Shown in pieces: positions 1 through 11,523 of a stretch of 64,000 bases of DNA. Source of the stretch: Rotaria sordida (Eukaryota; Rotifera; Eurotatoria; Philodinida; Philodinidae); NCBI GenBank assembly GCA_905250125.1, contig CAJNOL010000069.1:124001-188000 (forward strand), read 5' to 3'. The position numbers were made by a program, and so were the translations under genes. Each line of letters opens with the position of its first letter. The first letter of the stretch is position 1. Under the pieces are notes generated by a model. That model saw only the letters and a program-made list of their open reading frames with translations, did not search any database and had not been told where the DNA came from.

Positions 1-2703
1 TTTGGTTTTTTTTCGTGGATAATTTTCAACAAGAGAACGATTAGATTCAATATTTTCAGATTTTAAACAAAATATACAGTTTGACGAACATTCTTCAATA
101 TCAATCAAAGTTTTTTGAGTCTAAATAAATAGTTAAAAATGAATTTTTTACTCTTCAAATTAATATATACTTGTTTTAGATATGCTAAACATTGATTTTG
201 AACTGGACAGATAGTACATTTAGGTTTTTGTGGTGTACATACTGTAGCACCTAATTCCATAAGACTTTGATTAAAATCACCAGGTCTTTCTGGACATACA
301 AGATCAGTTGCTAAAGACCTATATTATTTGAATATAACGGAAAGGTCGAAAGTTTTTAGACAATATGTTTTTTAGTTTATTTTTGAGTCCCTTGAAAGTG
401 TTTCCAACGAGTTAAAAGTTGTAGGCTAGGACCAGCATATTGTGTACTTTCTCAATATTAGCTTAGAAATTTTATCGTAGTTCGGAAGTAGTGAAGTAAT
501 GTTTGAAAGACCTACAAATGAATTTGAACAAAAAAATGTGAGTTGACGTTTCTAGTGCACATGGTTACTCATTTTAATCTGCTTGAAAGTGTTTCAGAGA
601 AGTAAAAAACTGTAAGGAATTTTCTAAAAGTTCAAAAAATTAGAGTGAATGGTGAATCGATAGGCTTTTGCTAACTTCTATAAATTCCTTTTCAAAGATG
701 CCAAAAATTATTGGAGTCGATTGTTTTGCCGAGCAGATACTTCTTTACAAAATGTCGTATTGTACTAAGATGTGGCTTGTATCTAAGTGGACGTATAGGC
801 ACTTTTTCAAGAACTTCTTTCTTGATCAAAAGGCCTTGTGATGAAAAAGTTGACTTTTCAAAAATGAAGGTTTAAGAGAAACAAAGATTGAAGTGACCTG
901 TAGAAAAACAAAAAAGAAAATTCCAATAGTACATTTTGTAGGGGTAGCTTCTGATCTCCAAGCCCATATATTAATAATGGTTTCAACATTTACTTTCGAG
1001 TTGCAACAGTGAAAGTACAAAAGTGTACGGAAAAAATTTGCATCCAAATTATTTTTTTCGAGCATTTCAAACGATCATGTCATTGTTGTGAAGAAAATTT
1101 CCAAACCTACATTTGTAAAGAGCACAAAACTTTGATCATAACTCATAAATTTTGACTTCTCGGAAACATTTTTAAGAGAGTGAAAAATAAATAAATATTT
1201 TGTCTCAAAACTTGCAGTTCATTCGTTAGAAAACTAACAGAAACAACTTGTATTTTAACATACCATAGAAGATCAGTTGTAGATTTTTTCTTTAAATCAC
1301 TACCAATACATCGCATGCGAGATAAAACACGAATAACATTACCATCCAGAATTGGATTTGGCTAAAGAAAAGGACAAGATCATCTTTAAAAAAAACGAAA
1401 AAACTATAATTGGAAAACCTGACTAAATGCTATTGAACTAACAGCACCAGCTGTATAACGGCCTACACCAGGTAATCGATTAATCAGTATATCCAAGTCA
1501 TTTGGAAATTCACCATTATATTCATTAATAATCTATTTAAGAGAAATTTTTTTTTTCGAGTTATTAAATCTTATTAAATTTACCAATTGAGCACATTTAT
1601 GTAAATTTCGTGCTCGATTATAATAGCCAAGACCTATATGAAAAGTAAAGAGAACGAAATCCTATAGAATATAGGGTGCCCGGAAAGTCATTAGAGTTAG
1701 AAAAAATTGAATATCTCCGCTACGTCTCGAGCAAACGGGCTGATCTTTTTACCAATAACAGAGACATGTTCATACTTCAAATCCATACGGACAAGGTTAG
1801 CGAGAGCCTTTGTTAAATACCATCAATGACCTTAACAAAAAACTTTTTACTTTTTTACAGATAGGGAAAAAACAATAGACTTAACAAAGAGTCTCTCTAG
1901 GCATGTCTTTATGAATACAAAGCTTGAACATGCCTCTATCATTGATAAAAGAATCAGCTCGTTTGCTTCAGCCGTGGTGAAGATATTCAATTTTTTCTCG
2001 GCAAAGTGACTTTTGCGCCACTCTGTATACTGTTTTTTTCCTATCTGTAAGAAAGTAAAAAGTTTTTTGTTAAGGTCATTGATGGTATTTAACAAAGGTT
2101 CTCGCTAACCTTGTCCGTATGGATTTGAAGTATGAACATGTCTCTATTATTGGTAAAAAGATCAGCCTGTTTGCTCGAACCGTAGCGGAGATATTCAATT
2201 TTTTCTAACTCTAGTGACTTTCCGGACACCCTATATAATACCAGCCCAACATTTGAGAACATCCTACATAAAATTAATTTGTGATTATTATAAGAAATAA
2301 TACATTAGCTTACATCTTCAGTAGCTTCAGCTAATGATTTGATATCTGGCCATTGCTAAAAAAAAAACAAAGCGTAATAATGTAGAACGTAATATACAGA
2401 AAAAAAAGTGATTTTATTTACCTTCATCCATGTTTCATAATATCGAATAACAGTAGCCACTTGAGTTTGTTGAAGCATTAATTCAGAAACGAGGACTAAA
2501 AATAAAAACGCGAGCAAGAAAACATATATATATATATACATATATTTTAATTTTCAGTTTCTCAAACCGCGATAAGCAACAATATTTGCATTTGTATCAT
2601 GCCAATCTCGCCAAGGTAATTTTCGTTTATTAGTATCATACCATGCTAATAACGAACGACGACAAATTAAAATTTCTTCTTTTGAAAATCGATGATGAGT
2701 CAT
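1..2703 (-). CDS. MUTYH: Adenine DNA glycosylase (MutY homologue), 3' end beyond the window
   Basis: Base-excision repair enzyme that removes adenine mispaired with 8-oxoguanine. Nine exons fit in phase: 2568-2703, 2422-2495, 2314-2355, 2242-2263, 1584-1633, 1419-1532, 1264-1361, 171-318 and 1-120 (partial). Visible in order: the N-terminal segment [15 protein letters not shown], then [13 protein letters not shown] with the catalytic Glu, [14 protein letters not shown], the helix-hairpin-helix [28 protein letters not shown] with the catalytic Asp, and the [4Fe-4S] ligands [17 protein letters not shown] (C-x6-C-x2-C-x5-C). The last exon carries CSSNCIFC and NYPRKKTK, matching the linker before the C-terminal Nudix-like domain, which would lie off the left edge. 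The ATG at 2703 is the first in frame. Two introns (319-1263 and 1634-2241) are unusually long and hold repeats. The family assignment is secure; exon ends are by inspection. Confidence 0.95.
319..1263. repeat. Old degenerate palindrome filling a MUTYH intron
   Basis: This 945-bp intron contrasts with neighbours of 50-80 bp. The stretch from about 360 matches the reverse complement of the stretch ending near 1205: both arms carry a GACAA..TTTATTTTT block, a GTTTCC block and a TTTGAAA block in the same order. The match is clearly diverged. A direct partial copy of one block (CTTGAAAGTGTTTC) is at about 380 and 580. The central part shows no coding potential. Confidence 0.5.
1673..2234. mobile_element. 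Foldback MITE with mariner-like ends in a MUTYH intron
   Basis: Terminal inverted repeats start GGGTGYCCGGAAAGTCA and are bounded by TA on both sides, which fits Tc1/mariner-type TA target duplication. The inverted arms extend for roughly 200 bp (about 1673-1875 and 2030-2234) at high identity. The region between them holds a further degenerate copy of the distal arm segment in the same orientation as the right end. No transposase reading frame exists, so the element is non-autonomous. Its right end lies only about 7 bp from the intron's GT donor. Confidence 0.85.
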
Positions 2704-3314
2704 AATTATCTATAAAAAAGAAATAGTAAAAAATTTATTAGAATTTTTATTTTTAAACATTATCAATTAGAATTGATTATGGAGTAATCGGAACGATTGT
2801 ATGATAGCGCGTCCATCTTGAATGGAATTGACCAGTGCCTGTCACTAGCTTATAGTCAGTAGTTCCGAATCCATTTTGTTAACCTAATCAATTTCAATAG
2901 AACTCAAAAGTTCTGAATAAGATTTAGATATATAATATATTATCGTTAGACATAAAACACACAGTCCGTCATATCAAATGATGAATTTATTTTTCTTGAG
3001 TTATCTTTTCATTCATCATAAATTCCTTTATTGATTTCAATTATTCTCTCATCACCTATTATATTATATTTGTTTTTCACAAAAAGAATCATATCATAGA
3101 AATATAATCAAAAAGAAAAAGACAAAGAAAAAGCACGAATATATCAGCAATGATGCTAAAATGCAAAATATCGATTAACAGTCAAAGGAAAAGAAAATCA
3201 ACTATAGTGATTTGACTAGTTAATTTTTTACAAATAAAAATTTAAATTAATAAAAAAAAAAGAATAAACATATAAAAAATTGATTATTTTTGTTTTTTAG
3301 CATGTAAAAAAAAA
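2704..3314. other. Intergenic, MUTYH upstream / ANKFY1 downstream
   Basis: About 610 bp of AT-rich sequence between the start of MUTYH and the stop of ANKFY1, both on the minus strand. It must hold the ANKFY1 3' UTR and the MUTYH promoter. I see no coding exon or repeat that stands out. Confidence 0.6.
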
Positions 3315-6300
3315 TCAACGAGCCGCCATTACGCCAAGAGTTAATACATCGTTGCACAATTGACATACTCTTACAGGTTTTTGCAAATTAAATTTCATTA
3401 TTGGTAATTCATTCACGGAACATCGTTTACATAAAACTCGACCACAATGTCGACTAAAATAAATAGAAAAAGATTATCAAAAATATTTTTCAGAACTAAT
3501 TTGACATTAAATCTAGTGGCGATGTTACAAGATGTTGAGCCCACTGGCAAATTTTAAAAATTTGTTGCTTACAATGGTTTTATAGGGAGTCAGAGTGCGC
3601 CGCAGTCCCTCTCTTCCCTGCAGCTAAAAAATATCTGACGTCGCTGCTACTGCCATCAAATAATCATATAGATATTTTTCTTTTTTTAATAATTCAATAG
3701 CTTTTCTTTTCAAAAATCTTTTGATATCCGAAATTCGTAACTTTTCTCATCATGAATTCTAAAATTAAAACAATACTAACCAATGATGTCTTCGATTTGT
3801 TATTGTAAATTTCATTCCACATTCTAAACAAGTTTCACTTTCGCCCCATGGAGGTTCACGAGTAATAATATCTATTTAATAATAATAAAAAACATTAATA
3901 TTAAACTAATTAATAACTTACCAAGTATATTAACAAGTAAAGCTTTACTTGCCGTCGGTGTAGTAAATATTGATAATGAATCATTATTACAAATACTTAA
4001 ATTAGCGCCAGCTGATACAAGAGCACGACATAATTGACCATGACCATTTTTATAAGCCAATATAAGAGCTATAGAAAATATGTATTATATTCAAAAAAAA
4101 AACTTTTTTTTCGAAAAAATTCACCTGTATTTCCTTGTCCATCTTGAATATCAAGTGGAAATGTTGGATAATGTGTTAAAATTTGCTCAAATATTACTTG
4201 AGCATTTCCTTGAGCATTAGCTGCTAAAACATGAAGACAATTCATTCCTCTAGAAACAAAACATATATATATATACATATATAAATTTTAATTTCAAAAA
4301 ATTTTTTACTTAGAATTTAATGTCAATACATCAATATCAGATTCTGCTAATAAACAACGTACAACATCTGAATGGCCATGTTGTACAGCCAGATGAAGTG
4401 CTACAGAAAAAAATAATAAAATTTTTAAAATCAACGAAATTTCTTATTCAAACCAGTATTTTGATTAGCATCAGTTAAATTAGCATGAATATGATTTTCA
4501 AGAAGAATAGCACAAATAACAGCACGATTATTTTCTGCTGCAATATGTAAAGCTGATCGACGATTAGCTGTAACATCATTAATATTCGCACCTGCAAGTA
4601 TCTATATAAAATTTTTTTAAATTTATAAAAAAAAAAAGAATTAATTTTGTTTTGTTTTGTTACTAAATTTCGAAGAATAATTTCACTTCCTATTTGTACA
4701 CATAAATGAAGTGGTGTAAATTGACTAGCATCTTGAACACGATTATTAACATTAACTTGAACAGTTAATAAAAATAAAACACTTTCAATATCACCATTTT
4801 GTACAGCTACATGAAGAAAATTTCGACCTTTATTATCAAGCTTAAAAGAAAAAAGAGAGAATTCTTTTGTTTTTTATTTCTTTTTTTTTTTTTTTAAATT
4901 TAAGAATAGAATTTTTCTTTTTGATAACATACTTGTTCAGCTGCTCGTGGTTCACGTTTTAAAATAAGATTTGCAGCTTCATTATTTTTTGCTACCATTG
5001 AACAAGCAAATGGTGTTTGATTTTGTTTATTACGTTGTGTTAAATCTAAACTCGGTGCACAAAGTAATAAATTAATTATAGTTGTATGTTGATTAATGAT
5101 TGCAACATGAAGTGGTGTATTAGCTTCGGCATCCTTAAAAAAAAAGAAATGACTAATTTTTCTACTATAGAATTTTGTTGATAGTACTTTTTTATTTATA
5201 TCAGCATGATATTCAATTAATGTTGAGACCACTCGTTCAAGACCCCATTGAGCAGCTAGAATTGAATGAATAATAATTACATATGAAAAAGAAAATATTT
5301 CTTTATTGATTATACCAAGATGTAAAGGACTTTCAAGACTTTTACATATATCAGGTGTTTCACCGTTTACACCAGGTTGACGAGGAGAATTAATATCACA
5401 ACCGCTAAGAATAAAACAATAAAAAATAATATTGATTTTAAAAGAAATAATTCATTTTTATATACCTTTTGATTAGAAAGCAAGCAACACTTTCATTATT
5501 TTCATCAATAGCTCGATGTAAGAGAGTTTGACGACAATTATCAGGCCCATCTGACCATCTAGGAAGAAAAAAGTTATTATTATCTTCTTTTTTTGCGAAA
5601 ATAAATTTTAGATTTTAAATTTGATAGAGATTTTCATTTGACAATTTCTATCAATTATTGATAAAAACTAAATTTATAATCTATTTGTTTTCTTCGTTAT
5701 AACATAAAAAAAAAAGAAAGAATTAATTCTACACCATTTAAGGCTAACAACCATGAAACATTGAATACAATTATTCAAAAAATCGATACACTATTACGAG
5801 GGCCGTTCAAAAGGTTCCCGGAATGATTTTATTTAAAAACAATAAGAAGCACTGCTCTACATCCAATATTGCCTGTGTGTAGCTCATACAGTTGTCTATC
5901 TGTAGACATCACGAGCTCAGTTGAATTAAACGTATATATGAAAATACAGAAATACATTTTGAACCACTCTAAAGACACTGATCGAAAATTGTACTCTTGA
6001 GCAAAATTTTATATTTTGGACAGCTAGTTGCCACTCAATATTTATGAATATATGATGACTGTTTACACTGATAATACTCTATCACGTACTACAATATCGG
6101 AGTAGACTGTTTGTCTTAAAGCTGAATAATTAACTATTAATGATAGTCCTACATATGGTCGATACATTGTTGACATTATGTTAGAATATATGATATTTTC
6201 ATGAACTAACTTTAGTCATATATAATTGATTATAGAAAATCCTGTGGATTGTAAATTTGAAATGTGAACAGTGTTTGCTTTTTATCTAGGTATCATTCAA

Positions 6301-9300
6301 CCATCAGGCTTTTAAAAGTTTTAATAGTTATGGTATCCACAATTGTATAGTGATGTTATTCGCATCTAGATTTTTATCAATGCATAATAAATTCATTTTT
6401 ACAACGATGATTACATTTAGAAGGTATAGTGAGCGATAGAGCACCGATAACTATAAATTGTCATTATACATTCATAAATATTAAATGAGGCATGACCTTC
6501 TCAGACAAGAAATTTCATCATAAGAGATGTTCAAAATTTTTAATTTTTCGATCAGTGTCTTTAGAGTGGTTCAAAATGTATTTCTGTATTTTCATATATA
6601 CGTTTAATTCAACTGAGCTCATGATGTCTATAGGTAGACAACTGTATGAACTACACACAGACGATATTAGATGTAGAGCAGTGCTTTTTATTGTTTTTAA
6701 AGAAAGTCATTCCAGGAACTTTTTGAACGGCCCTCGTATTTCTCTTTTTCACTATACAATTGTAATTCTTGTAGAAACATTATCAAATTATCATATTTCT
6801 CTTTATTAATCAAAACTGATAAAGATTTAGAACATTTTGTAGAAAGTAATTATATCTAATTGCCTCACAGACCAAAAGATATGGACCGTTTTCTAACCGG
6901 TAAACTCTGGAAAATAGTAGGAACTTGAAGACAGGATACCGGTCAACAAGCTTTTTAGATCGAGCATAACTGATCATCAGATCCGATCACTGAATTCATA
7001 CCTCCAAGGTTCGACCATTTTTCTAAATTTTCCGACACAAACCTGCCGGATATTCACGGATCTGGGCACCGGAATCATTGACCTGAATCTCTTTGGATAT
7101 TGAAAGTAGCAGTCTGCTTGATTTTTTTTCCAACAGTAATCCTCTTATTAAAACTTTTTCTAAAATATAGATATTCTTCGATCTGCTTGTCGTTTACTAT
7201 ATGATATATCGATAAATTTCATAACATAAGACACATTAGTCATATCGAATATCTGCTTTCATCTTCGTCAACAAAATGCTTTTGACATTTTGAACATGAA
7301 CAGTTTTGATTACTAAACATTCTCTAAATATCTCCTCAGTGAAAACCCTAAATGTAACCTATTCATTCAAATGAAATTGTTGTACTTAATTATTTATGTT
7401 GCTTTCAAAAACTTTTGTTCATAAATATTAAAAGTCTTTTTTCGAAAGGCAATATATCTCTTACTGTGTACTATCACAACCAAATTTGGCAAGTATTGAA
7501 GCTATATCTTCTTGCCCTGAATCTAATGCATTCCATAAGACACTATTTCCAGATTCATCAATAACATTCATATTTGCCCCATTACGACAAAGTGCTTCAA
7601 CTACAGATGGTAAATGATATTTAACAGCAAGTTGTATTGGAGATAGACCATGTGTTTTTTCATTAACATCAACACCTTGTTCAAGTAAAAATAAAGCTGC
7701 TTGAACATTTTGTTTACTAATAGCTTGAGCTAATAATGGTGTTTGTTCACGATCTTTTATTTCTAATTGTGCATGACGAATTTGTAAAAGTTGTTTAGCT
7801 ATTGTTAACATATTCATCCATAATGTTAATGAAAAAACACTTTGACCATGTTCATCTTGAATATTAAAATTTGGTTTTAAATTTTCTTCAGTAATTTTTT
7901 CACGAAATTGAATATAAATATCAAGTATACGTTCTTGTGATGCATAAACAGCACGATGAATTGGTGTTTGTAAACCAACATTTGAAATTTGTTCATCATT
8001 AGTTGATAATGTTTGATGAGTTTGAAGATTTGGATTAGCACCATTTTCAAGTAAAGCTTTTGTAAATTGTTCTAAACCTAATTGTGATGTTAGATGTAAT
8101 GCTGTTTCACCTCGTTTATTAACATGATTTATTTTAGCACCTTTTTTTATTAAATAAAGACCAGCTTGTTGATAATGATGACGAGCACATTTATGTAATA
8201 AAGATTCATTTAATGTTGATGTTGGATCAATAGCATCAACACTAGCACCACGATCAACAAGTAAACTTGCAAATGTTTCATTATCAAAACTAATATCTGA
8301 ATATGTTTAAAAAAAACAGACAATTAGATTGTTATGTTTTAGGTATATATATATATATTATTTGAATCTTATTTAAATAATATCAAAATGAATATTTTTT
8401 TTTTGGGGGGGGGAGGGGGATGAAGAAAATATTTAATGAATAACATAGATGAAATGATCGGTAAGATTAATACTTATAAGATCAACTAAATTACTTATAG
8501 TATTAGTTACTAATAAATCAGGTTTGTTAATAGACTAAAAGACAAGCAAATAAAAATTGATTAACAGTTAATTAAGTCAATGGTTAAGTATAGAAGTTGA
8601 AATGTATTATAGTGTACTTCACCTTTTCCTTTCTTCTTTTCTTTGTTTGTTTCCTTGTAACATGTAGTATAGATGCTAGGGATGACATACATGTAGGCAC
8701 ACTTTACTTCGATTTTTGTTTTCTACTTAAGAGTCCACGAGTAAAACAAAATGAACGTGGTACAAATTACTCAATATGAAAGTGATGAAATGAAAGATTT
8801 TGCCAAAAAAAACAAATCAAAATATTGAATAACGAGACTATTTTTAGAAATATTAATAGAGCAGAATCATCAGTTGGAAATGAATTATCAAAACGTTATA
8901 CAAACTATACAAAAAATGAGAGAATACTTTATTACAGATGCAACACAGTTAAGTGTCATTGACATTAAAGTAGAACAAGTATTTATCTACTATATCATGT
9001 AGACAGTAAAAAATGTTACTGTTTATAAAACTGAAACTGAATACGATTATCATAAGGACGTATTAGTGTGAATGAAATGAGAACTCAATCGAAGTCACAA
9101 CCACATCCTTTGTAATTAAATATTGATAATTCAAGTATTGACCATTTCATGTATTATACTGACCACTTAAATCACAGTTTTTTTTTCTTTTTTTGAAGAA
9201 TGCACTCTTGAAAGAGAATTATGAAATTTTTATAAACATCTTTGATAAATTTAATGGATTATATTGTAGTTTTCGATGGAAATATGTTTTAGATGATCTC

Positions 9301-11523
9301 AATTAATTATTTAATGTCATGAAAAATAATTTAATTTCAAACAATTAGCTTAATCAAAACCAATTCTTGGTTAATCGAACTAAGAATCATATGATTTGAT
9401 TATATGAAATGTAAAGCTATTCTAGTAAAAGAAGGTATTTGTATTCAAGATTTCATACTAAAAAGATATGTTTTTTTGTATATCGTAAAGTCAACGACAT
9501 ATTTAAGTAGTCACCTTCTTTTCTTTTATCATCACGCTTTCGTTATCAGAGTAATGCGTCATTTTTTTTTTTGCTAATAAGAGACAACCAAAATAATATC
9601 TTTTATTATTAAGAATTTCTTCAATAATATATGAATGATATCAACTGATTTAATATTTTATATTAAAATGACTTGTATACAAAATCTTTTTTGATCAAGT
9701 TAGGATTCCTATTGTTCTAAATGCTTTCTATGAAATTTTCATAGTAAAATTTAAATTTTAAATTTAATAAACATATTCATGTAAAATTTAAGCAGTTCAA
9801 CAAGAATAATTAAAAATCTTATCAATCATTATTAGAGATTTGTTATGAAATATTTACTGAATTTTGCTTATTTATCTTGAAATATTTGAAATAACTTACG
9901 CAATTGTTCAGCTTGTTGAAGAGCAAGCCAAAGTGGTACATGATCATCTTTATTTCTATCATCTAATGCTAATTTTGGTGCTTTTAATAATTCTCGAAAA
10001 ACATGAATATTATCAGAAAGTATTGCTCGATGAAGACAATTATTGCCTCTTGCGTCTTGTTTTTTTGTATCAGCACCATGTCCAAGCATAAGTTCTGCTA
10101 CACGACACATTCCAGACATAACATCTGTTAATAATTCAGCTGGATTAAGACCACTTAATATATGTAATGGTGTTTCACGTCCAACAGTTGTTTGATGATT
10201 AAGTAAACATTCATGTTTTATTAGAAATGTTGCAGAATGTTCATCACCTAAAAAAAAACAAAATAAACATTCTCTTTCTATTTATATTAAGAATAAAATA
10301 ATATTTTCATTACCTCGTTTAATAGCTAAATGAAGTAATGTTCGATTTTCAGCATCAATATGATTAATATCTGCTTGATGACGAACAAGATTTTCTGCCA
10401 TACTATCTTGTTGTGTTTTTAATGCTAATTCAAGTGCTAATTCACCATGATCATCAAGTTCATTAACACGCTCGGCTAACTGGAAGACAAAAAAAAAGTA
10501 AATTTAAAAGAAATATCATTTTGTTTTGTCTTTCTTACATCTGCATCATTATCAATTAAATAAAGAAAAAGTACATCTTCACGTCTCATGCGTACAGCTT
10601 GATGAAGTGAATATTTAGTTTTTTGTTTAAATAATTTATACGTCATTGGTGCAGGTAAATGTTGAAAATCTTCACTCATAAAATCATTCTAAGAAAAAAA
10701 AAATTTTCTTTCAATTGATGAATATGTTTCAAAAGATATAACAAACCCAATGTGCACTTATTAGTTGACTACAATGAGTTTGTAAAACTTGTGCACCGAT
10801 TTCTTCTGCTACTTTATAAAATTTTAAACAATTTCGAACTGTTATTGCCGATATTAATGCAACTTCACATCTAAATGAAACAAGAAGTTGTTTTTTTTTG
10901 TTCTTTCTAGTATAAAAGAAAGTTAATTTCTACAAACTGATCAATTAATTCTTTTAATTCAAAACGTTTAGCTGTTTTCATTAAAGTTAATAAAAAATCT
11001 TCATTCTGTTTTTCAGCTATTTCATCTGTATAAACCCATTTAACCAATTGAAATCCAACATCAAACGGAATGTCTAAAAGAATAAATCATCAAAAGTAAA
11101 AAGAAAATCTTTTCTATATGAAAAAAAAAGTTTTCTTACCAGATAAATCAAGTTCAGATGCATCACCTAATTGTTGTGGATCCCATTTAAGACTACGTGC
11201 TGCTAAAATAAATCGATGACCATATAAAGTTTCACCATCAAGTTTAATTGTAATATCACTGAAAATAAAATCAAATATAAGAAATTAATTCTTTTTTTTT
11301 TGCTTTTTTCAAACCTATAAAGTTCACGATTAAATAATTCTGCAACAATTTTAAGTAGACGATAAACAAATGAATTTTGATCAAGTTTTGTTGTTGAATT
11401 AAGAACATTATAATTTCGTTCTAAGGTTTTATAACGTTGTTGAAGTTTAACATATTCTTCACGAAGTAGAATAAGATGTTGTTGTAATTTACCGATTTCA
11501 CTTTGATTCTCACTACCGCTCAT
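3315..11523 (-). CDS. ANKFY1: Rabankyrin-5 (BTB, ankyrin repeats, C-terminal FYVE)
   Basis: Endosomal Rab5 effector acting in endocytosis and macropinocytosis. The product reads through the whole family architecture: N-terminal coiled coil (KLQQHLILLREEYVKLQQ), BTB domain (exons at 11140-11258, 10934-11073, 10747-10870), a link segment, some 20 ankyrin repeats (LLHRAIDENNE, TPLHVAII, NTPLHLA-type units), and a FYVE finger with CLEC, RHHCRHCGRVLCKRC and the phosphoinositide-binding pattern, ending KPVRVCQLCNDVLTLG. Exons I could place: 11315-11523, 11140-11258, 10934-11073, 10747-10870, 10539-10688, 10314-10479, 9900-10247, 7465-8296, 5466-5558, 5316-5404, 5188-5255, 4933-5133, 4664-4840, 4454-4601, 4310-4400, 4125-4249, 3922-4068, 3781-3871, 3315-3453. 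Two introns are long (5559-7464, 8297-9899); the first contains a MITE-like element. Length and order match the vertebrate protein closely. Confidence 0.96.
5797..6736. mobile_element. TA-flanked foldback element in an ANKFY1 intron
   Basis: Both ends carry CGAGGGCCGTTCAAAA as inverted repeats directly bounded by TA, as expected for a Tc1/mariner insertion. The inverted arms run about 190-200 bp (about 5797-5990 and 6540-6736) with high identity, separated by roughly 540 bp of AT-rich DNA with no transposase frame. The 105-codon + strand frame at 6492-6809 lies across the right arm and is not a gene. Confidence 0.85.
8297..9899. other. Long ANKFY1 intron, 1.6 kb, content unrecognised
   Basis: Donor and acceptor keep the ankyrin frame across this gap. 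The intron is AT-rich, with a T-run followed by a G-rich run near 8400-8425 and a 14-base word (GCTAGGGATGACAT at 8675-8688) that recurs at 12943-12956. I found no coding segment and no clear inverted repeat. Confidence 0.5.

Noticed and set aside
1847-2095. 82-codon minus-strand frame
   Set aside because: It lies within the central part and right arm of the MITE in the MUTYH intron and shows no transposase motif.
6492-6809. 105-codon plus-strand frame
   Set aside because: It runs through the right arm of the foldback element in the ANKFY1 intron and has no protein features.
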